DNA from: JARBUG01 sp035628915
GTDB taxonomy: Bacteria; Bacillota; Sulfobacillia; Symbiobacteriales; Symbiobacteriaceae
Direction: 5' to 3'
Assembly (NCBI GenBank): GCA_035628915.1
Contig: DASPIW010000034.1
Location: forward strand, 1 to 64,000
DNA: 64,000 nt
In this document: piece after piece, positions 33,650 through 42,565 of the stretch
How positions within the stretch are numbered: position 1 is the first letter of the stretch
Layout: each line of letters starts with the position of its first letter
Translations under genes and position numbers: made by a program
The notes under the pieces: generated by a model
The model's database searches: none
Seen by the model: the letters and a program-made list of their open reading frames with translations, nothing else
What the model was told of the DNA's origin: nothing

Positions 33650-34297
33650 TCAGATCGGCCGGCCCACCAGAGCATGGACAATCGCTGTCACGCCGCTCCA
33701 CACGGCGCCGTTGACGGGTCGCAGAATTGACGCCGCCACCGGCGTGAAGAAGAGGAAGATCAGAATGATGGGGCCATAGCGATAGAGCGTGGCAACAACA
33801 TGCTCCATGCCGCGCGGGAACAGATAACGCGCGACGTGAAACCCGTCCAGCGGCGGCAGGGGCAGGACGTTGAAGGCGATCAGAAACACGTTGATCTGTG
33901 CGGTGCGATACAGCGTATCGACCAGCACCGGGTTGTCGTAACCACCGTATATTCCCATCCTGAACATGATCAGGGCGGCAGCGTAAAAGACCAGCGCCAG
34001 CAGAAAGTTCATGGCGACCCCGGCCATTGACACGGCGATGTCGCCCCAGACGCGGGGCCGCAGGCGGGCGGTGTTGATCTGCACCGGCTTCGCCCAGCCA
34101 AAGCCGCCAATGAGCAGCAGAATCGTGCCGATGGGGTCCAGGTGGGCCAGAGGGCTCAGGGTCACCCGCCCCTGGAGGCGGGGTGTATCATCGCCGAACA
34201 GCGTGGCCACATAGGCGTGGCCAAACTCATGAAACGTGAAGCCCATCAGCACGCCGGGAATCGACATGATGACCGTCTGCAGGTCGGGAAACGCCAA
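33650..34297 (-). CDS. Site-2 protease family membrane metalloprotease
   Basis: 215 residues from TTG 34297, two bases after the preceding stop, with AGGAGGT ahead. The zinc motif HEFGHAYVA (HExxH) is in the first membrane helix; the second metal-ligand motif is FNVLPLPPLDGFHVARYL (NxxPxxPLDG). Five to six membrane helices. Related to Bacillus YwhC rather than SpoIVFB, since no CBS or PDZ part is present. Substrate unknown. Confidence 0.85.
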   Translation of the reverse strand: MAFPDLQTVIMSIPGVLMGFTFHEFGHAYVATLFGDDTPRLQGRVTLSPLAHLDPIGTILLLIGGFGWAKPVQINTARLRPRVWGDIAVSMAGVAMNFLLALVFYAAALIMFRMGIYGGYDNPVLVDTLYRTAQINVFLIAFNVLPLPPLDGFHVARYLFPRGMEHVVATLYRYGPIILIFLFFTPVAASILRPVNGAVWSGVTAIVHALVGRPI

Positions 34298-34299
34298 GG

Positions 34300-36933
34300 T
34301 CAGACCTCCTTCGCATAGCGGAGCGCCAGGGCCATTTGTGACTGCCGGTCGGGCGCCCGGCCGTCGAGCCGGTCGCGCAGCACACGGGTCAAAATCCGGC
34401 CGATGCGGGGACCCGCACGCACGCCAGCGGCGATCAGGTCCGCCCCGGTGATGGCGAGGCGCACGTGCCGCCATTCCCGCCAATAGGGCAGAACCCGATC
34501 GGCACCGCCCCGGAGACAGAGCAATAGCAGTCCGTCCGGATCCCACTGGGCCAACGTGCGCACGATTTCGCCCCGGTCCGGGCGCCGCGCGGTAGCAACA
34601 TCATGAGCGGCGCGCCAGAACGCCAGCACGTGCAGCAGGGGCTGCGCCTGCTCCCGCCGCAGCTTGAGCCGGTTTGCCATACGCACTCCGTCCTGCAGGG
34701 GCAGCCGGTGCAGCAGCAGCATCAGTTTGCCCAGCCAGGGCGTGGCCTCGGCATATAGCTCCGGAGCAGTCGCCGCCAGATCCTCGTAGCCGTCGAGCAG
34801 CGCCTGCAGCTCCCCGTCAAACCGGGCGTCCACCGCGGGCAGCAGCTTGCCGAGAACCCCAAGCCTCTTCAGGGTGCCCATGGCCGCCCCGCTACGGGGC
34901 TCTTTCCACATCAAGATCAGCTCATTGCGCAGCCGCTCGATGGCAACCCGGTCCATAAATCCCTGGGCCACCGCCTCCCTGGCACAGCGGGCAGTCTCGG
35001 ATTCCAGCGTGAATCCGTAGCGATGGGAGAACCGGACGGCCCGTAAGATCCGCGTCGGATCTTCAACAAAGCTGAGCGTGTGAAGGATGCGGATCTGCCG
35101 GTCCTGCAGGTCCTGCCATCCGCCGAAGAAATCGATCAGGCCGGCGGGCCCCTTCGGCCCGAGGGGAATGGCCATGGCATTGATACTGAAGTCGCGCCGG
35201 TACAGATCCTCCCGCAGGGCGGCGTGCTCCACGACTGGCAGGGCGGCGGCATGCTCGTAAAACTCCCGGCGTGCCGTGGCGACGTCGATCCGTGAAGGCA
35301 TGTCGGGCAACGGGGCATCCAAATAGATGTGCGCCGTGCGGAAGCGCGGCACCTCCTGCACACGCCCGCCGAGCAGTTCAGCCAGGGCGCCCGCATAGGT
35401 CGGCACGTCGCCCTCAACGGTGATGTCGATATCAAGATTCGGCCGGCCGATCAGCAGGTCTCGCACGAACCCGCCCACGGCATAGGCGCTCACGCCCTGG
35501 CGCTCGGCCACCTGGCCGGCCCGCACCAGCAGATCTCGCACAGCCTGCGGCAGTGTCCGTACAGCATCCTGCACCCGGTCGGCGCCGGGGTCATCGCCGG
35601 GGCCGGGAGCGGCCGTGGCCGTGTACAGCCGCCGGTGCCAGCGCGGCGCCGGCCCGCCGTAAAGCTGCTCGAGCAGGTCGCTCCGGGTGACGATGCCGAC
35701 CATGCTCTCCCCTTCCACCACCGGCACACGCCCGACGTCTTTGGTCACCATCAGGTCCTGAAGTTCATCGAGCGGCGTGTCCGGGCCCGTGGTATAGACT
35801 TTGTGCACCATGATGCCCTTGACCGGCATGTTGGGGTAGCCGTGGCGCTGGGCTTTCTCCAGATCGCGCAGCGAGATCATGCCGGTCAGCCGGCCGGATT
35901 CATCGACCACCGGCAGGCCGGAGTGGCCGTGCCGGAGCATCAGACGCTCGGCTTCTCTGACAGGTTTCGTCTCTTCGATCGTCTTTACGGGGGAACTCAT
36001 GACATCGCGCGCCATGAGTGGGCGCTGCACCAGTTCGTCCAGGGCGGCCTCCAGTCTGGCTGCCACCTCGGCGCCGGCCGAGCCCCGCACCACGGCTGAC
36101 GCGGCGCCCGCGTGCCCGCCGCCGCCGAACCGGGAGAGCACCTGTCCGACGTCGACCCACGGGACTTCGCTCCGCCCCACCAGATAGACCCGCTCGCCCA
36201 TGCGGACGACGGCGAACAGCGCGTGGGCGGGCTGTATTTCCAGCAGCTTGTGGACCGTCAGGGCCAGGCCGCCTACGTACTCAGCCGTCTCCCCCTCCAC
36301 GATGCGGATGCGGGCGCCCCGTACGGTCAGCCACCGCCCCTGCTCCTGCAGTTGACGCAGCAGCGCCTGTTGGGCAGGGGTCAGCGCCCCCTGGATGAAC
36401 CGGTCCACGGCCCGCAGATTGGCGCCCTTGGAGAGCAGGAACCCAGCCGCCCGGGCGTCCCGATCGGTGGTGCCGGCGTGCGTCAGCGAACCGGTATCGG
36501 CGTAGATGCCCAGCAGCATCGCCGTCGCCTGGACCGGGGAGAGCGGGGCGCCCGCCTCTTCGATCAGCTCGGCAAGCAGCGTGCAGGTCGCACCTACCAG
36601 ATCCCGGACTTCCAGCGTCCCTTCCAGATCATCCGGCTCCGCCGGGTGATGGTCGTACAGATGGATCTCGGCATGCGCCCGCACGGCCGCCAGCGGGCCC
36701 AGCCGGGCCGGGTCGGCCGTATCAACGACGATGGCCCGCTTCACCTGACCGAGATCGATATCCCGTGCCTTCTTCACGCGAACATAGTAGCGGTGCAGCG
36801 AAATGAACTCAGCCGCCAGGGGTCCGGCCGACCCGGGCAGCACAATGGATGCCTGCGGGTAGAGCACCTGCGCGCCGACGGCGGCCCCCAGGGCATCCAG
36901 ATCGGTATTGGTGTGGGGAATGATGATATCCAT
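34300..36933 (-). CDS. DHH-CBS-tRNA nucleotidyltransferase/poly(A) polymerase fusion
   Basis: 877 residues from ATG 36933 (MDIIIPHTNTDLDALGAA). Residues 1-310 form a DHH/DHHA1 phosphoesterase: NTDLDALG, VDTADPARLG, LYDHHPAE, and a C-terminal GGGGHAGAAS. Two CBS domains follow at about 320-440 (MSSPVKTIEETKPVREAE; GIMVHKVYTTGPDTPLDEL). The class-II nucleotidyltransferase head has AYAVGGFVRDLLIGRPNLDIDITVEG near 480 with the GG and DxD residues, plus RRDFSINAMAI. An RNA-binding helical region follows. It may add CCA or poly(A) to RNA, with the DHH part hydrolysing RNA or nucleotides. This fusion is known in several Bacillota and Cyanobacteria. Confidence 0.85.
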   Translation of the reverse strand: MDIIIPHTNTDLDALGAAVGAQVLYPQASIVLPGSAGPLAAEFISLHRYYVRVKKARDIDLGQVKRAIVVDTADPARLGPLAAVRAHAEIHLYDHHPAEPDDLEGTLEVRDLVGATCTLLAELIEEAGAPLSPVQATAMLLGIYADTGSLTHAGTTDRDARAAGFLLSKGANLRAVDRFIQGALTPAQQALLRQLQEQGRWLTVRGARIRIVEGETAEYVGGLALTVHKLLEIQPAHALFAVVRMGERVYLVGRSEVPWVDVGQVLSRFGGGGHAGAASAVVRGSAGAEVAARLEAALDELVQRPLMARDVMSSPVKTIEETKPVREAERLMLRHGHSGLPVVDESGRLTGMISLRDLEKAQRHGYPNMPVKGIMVHKVYTTGPDTPLDELQDLMVTKDVGRVPVVEGESMVGIVTRSDLLEQLYGGPAPRWHRRLYTATAAPGPGDDPGADRVQDAVRTLPQAVRDLLVRAGQVAERQGVSAYAVGGFVRDLLIGRPNLDIDITVEGDVPTYAGALAELLGGRVQEVPRFRTAHIYLDAPLPDMPSRIDVATARREFYEHAAALPVVEHAALREDLYRRDFSINAMAIPLGPKGPAGLIDFFGGWQDLQDRQIRILHTLSFVEDPTRILRAVRFSHRYGFTLESETARCAREAVAQGFMDRVAIERLRNELILMWKEPRSGAAMGTLKRLGVLGKLLPAVDARFDGELQALLDGYEDLAATAPELYAEATPWLGKLMLLLHRLPLQDGVRMANRLKLRREQAQPLLHVLAFWRAAHDVATARRPDRGEIVRTLAQWDPDGLLLLCLRGGADRVLPYWREWRHVRLAITGADLIAAGVRAGPRIGRILTRVLRDRLDGRAPDRQSQMALALRYAKEV

Positions 36934-36998
36934 ACCTGTGGCCGCACCTCCGTTGCCGCTATTGTACCATGAACCGGCTCCCGCCGGATCGCTGACTC

Positions 36999-37026
36999 TT
37001 GATGATCTGGTAAAATTTGGTATACT
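36999..37026 (+). promoter_or_regulatory. Promoter of the TPR gene
   Basis: TTGATG (36999-37004), a 16-bp spacer and TATACT (37021-37026), 40 bp before the GTG start, within the gap shared with the divergent nucleotidyltransferase gene. Confidence 0.6.
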
Positions 37027-37065
37027 TATAGAGCAGGGTCTACCATCACGAAGGGAGGGGTCACC

Positions 37066-37995
37066 GTGAGCCACCGGCAAAGTAGACCGGAGAGTCCGGG
37101 AATCGAGGAGTATCACCGTCTGCTGGTCCTGCTCGACGAACGTCGGTTTGAAGAGGCGCTCGTGCGCGCCCGCGTGGCTATCGAGTCCGGTGATGTCGGA
37201 CCGCTCGTGCGGGCCAAGACGCACAACCTGCTCTGCTGGACCTTCATCGAAGGGCTGAAGCAGGCCTCACCGGAGGCCGCCCTCCACGGCGAAGAGGCCG
37301 TGCGCCTGGCCAACGCGCTCGGCGAGCGCTCCCTGCAGTTGCAGGCCATGTGCAACCTGGCATCCGCTTACCACCAAATCGGCGACTTCAGCCAGGCGCG
37401 CCAGACCTACCAGGAAATCCTGCGCCATCTGAAGCGGGACCCTTCACTGGTGCCCTGCGGGCTGGTGATTGCCCACCAGGGCCTTGCTCACCTGGACATG
37501 GTGGCAGGGCTCTGTTCGGAAGCACTGCACCATTTGCAGGAGGCGGAAAGCCACTGTGGTGACGAAGAGAGCCGGTTCATGCTCTCTGACCTCTACCGGC
37601 GGCAGGCGCTGGTGCTGCTCAAGCTGGACCGGCCCGAAGAGGCCGCTCAGGTGCTCAGCCGCATTGCGGATGACGCGTACGCCTCCGGCCCCCGCAGCCT
37701 CTGGTGGAAGACGCACCTCAACTTCACCCGGGCGCGGGTGGAACTGGCACTGGGCCACTGGGCGCAGGCCCGGGCCCTGGGCCTGAACACCCTGGCCCTG
37801 GCCCGTGAATTGGCCGACCTGCCCGTGCTGGCCGAAGCCACGTGCCTGCTGGCGCTGAGCGACTACGCGGAAGGCCGTAAGGAAGCCGGCAAGCGGGCGC
37901 GACGGGCACTCACGTTTGCCATTCATTCCGGACGCCGCGACGTGGTCGCGGACGTGCGGGAGCGTTTGAAAGACCTGCTGGCCGGTGAACTATAA
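37066..37995 (+). CDS. TPR-repeat protein
   Basis: 309 residues of helical repeats (FEEALVRARVAIESGDVG, SLQLQAMCNLASAYHQIGDFSQARQTYQEIL, SEALHHLQEAESH, RRQALVLLKLDRPEEAAQVL). There is no helix-turn-helix and no signal peptide. Unlike the TPR gene at 9.2 kb it is not followed by a peptide gene but by a terminator. Good RBS (GGGAGGGG). Likely a protein-interaction scaffold; function unknown. Confidence 0.7.
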   Translation: MSHRQSRPESPGIEEYHRLLVLLDERRFEEALVRARVAIESGDVGPLVRAKTHNLLCWTFIEGLKQASPEAALHGEEAVRLANALGERSLQLQAMCNLASAYHQIGDFSQARQTYQEILRHLKRDPSLVPCGLVIAHQGLAHLDMVAGLCSEALHHLQEAESHCGDEESRFMLSDLYRRQALVLLKLDRPEEAAQVLSRIADDAYASGPRSLWWKTHLNFTRARVELALGHWAQARALGLNTLALARELADLPVLAEATCLLALSDYAEGRKEAGKRARRALTFAIHSGRRDVVADVRERLKDLLAGEL

Positions 37996-38006
37996 CGTAG
38001 ATGGGC

Positions 38007-38035
38007 GGGAGGCTTTCGCCTCCCTTTCGTTTTGG
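38007..38035 (+). terminator. Terminator of the TPR gene
   Basis: GGGAGGC and GCCTCCC pair over a 4-base loop, followed by TTTCGTTTT. Confidence 0.8.
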
Positions 38036-38086
38036 GTCTGTGGTATCTTGGAGGCAGACGATTCCCTGGAAAGGACTGAGCGGCCC

Positions 38087-38665
38087 GTGTTTGTGGGCGG
38101 AATGCTGATTCGGCGGTTCGACGGCTTCCGGCGGCTCTGTCGCAGGGCAGCGGCGGAGTATGGCCATCCGCTGCGGGTGACCGATGGCGAACTGCTGCTG
38201 GCCAACCGGGTCCTGGCGGCCCTGGGGGGGCCGCCGGCGGCATCGGAAGTGAGGGGCCGCTTCGCGGCGGACGGACTGCCGCTGCTCCTCCTGTTCCTTT
38301 TGACGCAGGAACTCGACTGCCGGGTAGGCCTGATTGGCAGGGCGGATGCCGAGATGAGCCGGCTCAAAGGCCTGGTGCAGCTGTTCGGTCAGGCCGCATG
38401 CCCCATGGTGACCGGCGGCCCGCCCCTGGCCTTTACGGACGTTGTGCGCGAACTGGGGCCGTCCGGGGCTCTGCTGGCGCCCGTGGTGCGGTACGACCAG
38501 GATGGCGAGCCGCTCACCGTGGCTGCGACCGGGGCTGGGGGGCGGGTCGGCGTGGGGCCGGAGCACGGGCCCTACACGCTGGCGTTCCTGCTGGCCGGGG
38601 CGGGGCCGGCGCCGCTGCGCCCGGCAGACGGGCAACTCCACCCCGCCGTGGTAGTTCTCGGATAA
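38087..38665 (+). CDS. Hypothetical protein
   Basis: 192 residues from GTG 38087 (GGAAAGGA ahead); an ATG at 38102 is the alternative. It has a Leu-rich helix (GLPLLLLFLLTQELDC) and a Gly-rich C-terminal half. Codon use is like the neighbours. No domain recognised. It stands alone between a terminator and a tRNA gene. Confidence 0.5.
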   Translation: MFVGGMLIRRFDGFRRLCRRAAAEYGHPLRVTDGELLLANRVLAALGGPPAASEVRGRFAADGLPLLLLFLLTQELDCRVGLIGRADAEMSRLKGLVQLFGQAACPMVTGGPPLAFTDVVRELGPSGALLAPVVRYDQDGEPLTVAATGAGGRVGVGPEHGPYTLAFLLAGAGPAPLRPADGQLHPAVVVLG

Positions 38666-38670
38666 TTCGC

Positions 38671-38700
38671 TTGCACCCGTCCGGGCGCATCCGGTATAAT
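38671..38700 (+). promoter_or_regulatory. Promoter of tRNA-Val
   Basis: TTGCAC (38671-38676), an 18-bp spacer and a perfect TATAAT (38695-38700), ending 12 bp before the tRNA. Confidence 0.75.
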
Positions 38701-38712
38701 TAGCGGTGCAAC

Positions 38713-38787
38713 GGGCGGTTAGCTCAGCGGGAGAGCACATGCTTCACACGCATGGGGTCACTGGTTCGATCCCAGTACCGCCCACCA
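38713..38787 (+). tRNA. tRNA-Val (anticodon CAC)
   Basis: 75 bases with an acceptor stem GGGCGGT/ACCGCCC, a D arm TAGCTCAGCGGGAGAGCA, an anticodon loop TTCACAC (anticodon CAC, Val), a T arm GGTTCGATCC and an encoded CCA end. No intron; no insertion next to it. Confidence 0.95.
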
Positions 38788-38790
38788 GGA

Positions 38791-38830
38791 AAAAGGCGAA
38801 AGGGGGTCTGTCGACCCCCTTTCGCCTTTT
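38791..38830. terminator. Bidirectional terminator between tRNA-Val and the stalk-protein gene
   Basis: A 14-bp perfect stem (GGCGAAAGGGGGTC / GACCCCCTTTCGCC) flanked by AAAAA on the left and TTTT on the right, so it can stop transcripts from both sides. Confidence 0.9.
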
Positions 38831-38840
38831 GTGCAGAGCG

Positions 38841-39989
38841 CTATTCGTACCACTGGATCGTGGCGGTCCGGTCTTCGGAGTTGAAGGTGGTTCCGAAGCC
38901 CAGGGCGGGCGCGACCACCCGGAGGGGCACCATCACCTCATTGCCGTTCTTGTAGGGCGCCACGTCGGCTTCATAAGAGGCGCCGTTCCAGGTGTACTGG
39001 GTCGAGTCCACGGTCATGACCAGCGTGTAGGTGACTGTGTCAATCCGCCGGGACAATGTAACCTTGCCCGGGCCGGCGTCGAAATTGACCGTGACCCCGG
39101 CGCTGGTCAGGATTGAGGCGGGAACCATGAGCCGACCGCCCCTGATAACCGGGGCCTTGGGCACCACGACGTTGGCACCGTTCAGCTTGGCGGCAGCCGG
39201 CTCCAGGGAGATCACCAGGGAACGCTGCTGGGCTTGCACGGCACCGGCTGCCACCGTGGTGGAGTTGCCGAATGCCCCGTTTTCCTTGATGGCGATGACT
39301 ACCCAGAGGTAGTAACGGTTCTTGGACGTGGTGTCGGCAAAGGTGGTCTCCCGGACCGTGAAGTCATTGAGCAGAGTGACTGAGTAAGCATTGCCTTCGA
39401 GGATCTCATAGCGGTAGATGTTGTAGCCCAATTGTGCGTCGGGCAGGGCGTCCCACGAGAGCACGGCCGTACCGCCCGAGCCGTCCAAAGTCAGCCTGCT
39501 GGTCGTCGGCGTACCGAAATGGAACCAGACCGTCACCTTGGGCGAAGCCTGCAGCAACATAAACTTGGCGTACCCACCGCCGGCCAGCTGGGCCACATAA
39601 ACCCGTGACAACTGGACCGCTGCCGTGGCTGCATAGCCAGATGTGGGCACCGCCTGTACCTCATCGAGGTTTAGAACGGCCGGCTCCAGAAGCTGCACCT
39701 TCGCACCGTTCTTGGCGGTGACGGTGTTGTTGGTCACCTGAAGATCGCCGGTGAGATCGCCGTTTAGATCTACGATGGTGGCGGGGTCCAAGTTGGTGTA
39801 GCGGTTGGCTATGGCGCTGAAGGCTACCGGCGTATCAGAGTTCCTCAAGTTTGGCAGCTCCAGCCTGGGAAGAGTGCCGCCCGGGAGTTTGGGGCTGGTG
39901 GGGACCATGGGTCCATCGGCCGCTGATGCGGGCAGCGCCGCAAGCAATACCAGAAGCATGACGAGCAGAGAGCCGATCCACCGCCGCAT
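38841..39989 (-). CDS. Secreted protein with Fn3-like part and copper-amine-oxidase N-terminal (stalk) domain
   Basis: 382 residues from ATG 39989 (GGAGGTG ahead). Signal peptide WIGSLLVMLLVLLAALPASAA. The middle part has a fibronectin-III-like stretch (LTLDGSGGTAVLSWDALPDAQLGYNIYRYEIL). The last 120 residues match the stalk domain common in sporeformer envelope proteins (VPASILTSAGVTVNFDAGPGKVTLSR; VMVPLRVVAPALGFGTTFN-like end). No catalytic part of an amine oxidase is present. Probably a cell-surface or cell-wall-binding protein. Confidence 0.75.
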   Translation of the reverse strand: MRRWIGSLLVMLLVLLAALPASAADGPMVPTSPKLPGGTLPRLELPNLRNSDTPVAFSAIANRYTNLDPATIVDLNGDLTGDLQVTNNTVTAKNGAKVQLLEPAVLNLDEVQAVPTSGYAATAAVQLSRVYVAQLAGGGYAKFMLLQASPKVTVWFHFGTPTTSRLTLDGSGGTAVLSWDALPDAQLGYNIYRYEILEGNAYSVTLLNDFTVRETTFADTTSKNRYYLWVVIAIKENGAFGNSTTVAAGAVQAQQRSLVISLEPAAAKLNGANVVVPKAPVIRGGRLMVPASILTSAGVTVNFDAGPGKVTLSRRIDTVTYTLVMTVDSTQYTWNGASYEADVAPYKNGNEVMVPLRVVAPALGFGTTFNSEDRTATIQWYE

Positions 39990-40067
39990 AGATACACCTC
40001 CAAACAATTCGTCGCGCCCATTTTACCTGTTGCGCGAGATTGTTTGGGTAGAGTTTTGGTAAAGAAG

Positions 40068-40096
40068 AACCGCCGGAGCGTCCTGCCCCGGCGGTT
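40068..40096 (-). terminator. Terminator of lysA
   Basis: AACCGCCGG and CCGGCGGTT pair over an 11-base loop; on the minus strand TCTTCTTT follows. Confidence 0.75.
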
Positions 40097-40109
40097 GCCG
40101 TGTGAGATC

Positions 40110-41441
40110 CTAACGAGGCACCTTCGCCTGCATCCGCTCCGGAATCAGGTCGAAGGCGGTCATCTCCTGGAACGTCTCGCGCCGCACCACCAGCTCAGCC
40201 TTCCCATTGGCCACAAAGACCACGGCAGGCTTGGGATACCGGTTGTAATGCGAGGCCATGGAGTAGTTGTAGGCGCCGGTTGTGAAGACAGCCAGCAGGT
40301 CGCCGGTATCCACTGTATTGGCAACCTTCACGTCGAACAGCAGCATGTCGCCGGATTCACAATAGCGGCCGGCCACGCTGACGACCTTGTCCGCCGGCGC
40401 GGTGACCTTATTGGCCACAACGCACTCATATTGGGCCTGGTAGAGCGCGGGCCGGATGTTGTCGCCCATGCCGCCGTCCACGGAAACGTAGCTGCGGATG
40501 CCCGGAATCTCCTTCACCGTGCCAATGGTATACAGCGTGGTGCCCGCTTCGCCGACGATGGAGCGCCCGGGCTCGATGATCAGCTTCGGCAGGTCAAGCT
40601 TCAACTGGGTGCAGAGTTCGGTCACAATTTCGGTGATAAACTGAACCAGGACTTCCGGCCGCTTGGGCGTGTCCGCATCAACATACCGGACACCGAGGCC
40701 GCCGCCAAGGTTCAGTTCATAGGCCACGAAGCCAGTCTCCGCCTTGGCGAGCGCCACAAAGCCGAGCATGCGTTCAGCCGCCACCCGGTAGCCCTCAAGA
40801 TCATGAATCTGGGAGCCGATGTGGCAGTGGAAGCCCTTCAACTCGACACTGGGCAGCGCCAGGGCAAGCTTGGTCGCTTCGAGGGCGTCGCCCGTTTCAA
40901 TGGGAATGCCGAACTTGGAATCCAGCTGACCCGTGCTGATATAGTGATGGCCGTGGGCGCCCACGTTGGGCGTCAACCGGAGGTAAATCTTGGGCGTGAC
41001 GCCAAGCGCCCCGGCGATGCGGCCCAACAGGTGCAGTTCATGAACGGAATCGACAATAATCCGTCCGACACCGGAAGTAATGGCCAGTTCAATCTCCCGC
41101 GGGGTCTTGTTGTTGCCGTGGAAGTAAGTCCGCTCCATGGGGAAGCCGGCGTTCAGCGCCGTGGCAATTTCGCCGCCGGAGACCACGTCGAGGGACATCC
41201 CCTCCTGTGCGGCCAGGGCTGCCATGGCGCTGCAGAGGAACGCCTTGGAGGCGAAGGCTACCTCGGCATTGGGGTAAACCTGGGCAAACGTGGACACGTA
41301 GACCCGGCAGTTTTTTCGAATCAGCTCCTCGTCCATAATATAGAGCGGGGTGCCGAATTCCCTGGCCAGGTCCGTGGTGTCAACGCCGCCAATCGTCAGG
41401 TGCCCGAGCGCGTTCTTGGCCGCTGTCCCGTAGTAATGCAT
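40110..41441 (-). CDS. lysA: Diaminopimelate decarboxylase
   Basis: 443 residues from ATG 41441 (GGGAGGA 13 bp ahead). Fold-III PLP enzyme: the PLP lysine is in VAFASKAFLCSAMA, the Gly-rich phosphate site in LNLGGGLGVRY, EPGRSIVGEAGTTLY, and the C-terminal CESGDMLL motif supplies the active-site Cys. It makes L-lysine from meso-diaminopimelate; in sporeformers it sets the pool used for cell wall. Own terminator, single-gene unit. Confidence 0.95.
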   Translation of the reverse strand: MHYYGTAAKNALGHLTIGGVDTTDLAREFGTPLYIMDEELIRKNCRVYVSTFAQVYPNAEVAFASKAFLCSAMAALAAQEGMSLDVVSGGEIATALNAGFPMERTYFHGNNKTPREIELAITSGVGRIIVDSVHELHLLGRIAGALGVTPKIYLRLTPNVGAHGHHYISTGQLDSKFGIPIETGDALEATKLALALPSVELKGFHCHIGSQIHDLEGYRVAAERMLGFVALAKAETGFVAYELNLGGGLGVRYVDADTPKRPEVLVQFITEIVTELCTQLKLDLPKLIIEPGRSIVGEAGTTLYTIGTVKEIPGIRSYVSVDGGMGDNIRPALYQAQYECVVANKVTAPADKVVSVAGRYCESGDMLLFDVKVANTVDTGDLLAVFTTGAYNYSMASHYNRYPKPAVVFVANGKAELVVRRETFQEMTAFDLIPERMQAKVPR

Positions 41442-41550
41442 ATGCCTAAGCCGTCCTCCCACTAAGGATTCGATGGTCGTATGAAACTACCATAACATCA
41501 AATCGCATTAACGATAACATGCATCAATATCCTAGTCAACGCGCCAACAG

Positions 41551-41576
41551 CCCGGCCATCGCTGGGATTGGCCGGG
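41551..41576 (-). terminator. Hairpin after spoVAEA
   Basis: CCCGGCCA and TGGCCGGG pair over a 10-base loop, 34 bp beyond the spoVAEA stop. No T-run, so a weaker terminator. Confidence 0.45.
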
Positions 41577-41609
41577 ACCATCATATTCTGATTCGCCAAA
41601 ACGGCCCGC

Positions 41610-42221
41610 CTATTGCCGCGGGTGGCTCTCTGCCTGTCCTCCGGCTACTTCCGGCACCTGGCCGACCGTACGGGCGAGGACCTCCATAATGGCGCGCGTG
41701 GTTACTTCGCAGCCATTCTCCACGCAATCGGCCCCTTCCATTTTGCCGGGGTCGCCGATACCTATGACCACGGGCACGTTCAGCTCCCGCAGCACATCCA
41801 CGGTGTCGCCCCGCAGCATGGGCCGGTAGATGTCCACCAGACCATGCTTGTCAACCGGCGCCTCCACGACCCGTCCATCGCGGGTAATGGAGACATCCAC
41901 CGGGGCGCCGAGGGCCCGCCGGGTATTGGATGCGACGGCGATGGCGCCGAGCACCTGAACGTCCGGGTTTTGGCAAATGTAAGCCAGCGCCTTTTCACCG
42001 GCGCCCATTCCCGGGTTGCCCTTGTCGTCCACCATAACCAGCACGGGGTCGTAGGCCGCCTGCTTAATCAATTCCACCAGTTCGTGACCGCTCAGCGGAG
42101 TCGGGTTGCCCGCCGAAGCGGAAATGCACCGGAGGCCCAACCGGCCGGCCGCATATTCCATCGCCCGGCGTGCGACCTTGTCGCCGTCGGTGATCAGAAT
42201 CACCCGCACGGGCGTCTTCAC
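41610..42221 (-). CDS. spoVAEA: Stage V sporulation protein AE, soluble subunit (SpoVAEA-like)
   Basis: 203 residues from GTG 42221. Typical start KTPVRVILITDGDKVARRAMEYAA, then GLRCISASAGNPTPLSG, VLVMVDDKGNPGMGAGEKAL, VLGAIAVASNT. In Bacillus this protein is part of the SpoVA channel for dipicolinic acid. The start overlaps the stop of a small membrane-protein gene by 4 bases (GTGA), indicating coupled translation. The other spoVA genes are not adjacent. Confidence 0.85.
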   Translation of the reverse strand: MKTPVRVILITDGDKVARRAMEYAAGRLGLRCISASAGNPTPLSGHELVELIKQAAYDPVLVMVDDKGNPGMGAGEKALAYICQNPDVQVLGAIAVASNTRRALGAPVDVSITRDGRVVEAPVDKHGLVDIYRPMLRGDTVDVLRELNVPVVIGIGDPGKMEGADCVENGCEVTTRAIMEVLARTVGQVPEVAGGQAESHPRQ

Positions 42222-42565
42222 CTGCTCCACCCCCGCAATAAGAGAATCGCTGTGCCGGCGACCAGCGAGTAGATGAGCACATCCTTCGCGGTCCGCCGGG
42301 AGAGCAAAACGGCCACCGCCGCACTCGCCGCCATTCCGGCGGCCGGCAGCAGGGGGTGTGCCGGTCCCTCGGACTCCACGCTGGTAAAGGCCCCGGCAAC
42401 GGTCACAGAGACGACGGCACCCCCAACAAGGGCAGTGACGGCAATGCGCCCGCACTCCGCGATCAGCATCGCCAGCAGCGACCGCAGCAGGCGGTACCGT
42501 TCGGGCAGCAGCACGGCCGTCACGGCGGCGGTCAGCCCCAGTCCGAGCCAGTCCACCGCCAGCAT
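42218..42565 (-). CDS. Small polytopic membrane protein coupled to spoVAEA
   Basis: 115 residues with about three to four membrane helices (WLGLGLTAAVTAVLLP, IAVTALVGGAVVSVTVAGAF, AAGMAASAAVAVLLS, VLIYSLVAGTAILLLRGW). ATG with GGAGAGGAGG ahead. I do not recognise a family. The 4-base overlap with spoVAEA and location after sigF suggest a forespore role, perhaps a stand-in for another SpoVA membrane subunit (inference). Confidence 0.6.
   Translation of the reverse strand: MLAVDWLGLGLTAAVTAVLLPERYRLLRSLLAMLIAECGRIAVTALVGGAVVSVTVAGAFTSVESEGPAHPLLPAAGMAASAAVAVLLSRRTAKDVLIYSLVAGTAILLLRGWSR

Noticed and set aside
38713..38787. tRNA-Val as an integration site
   Set aside because: Flanks show no duplicated tRNA 3' end or integrase; the element's junction is in ku instead.
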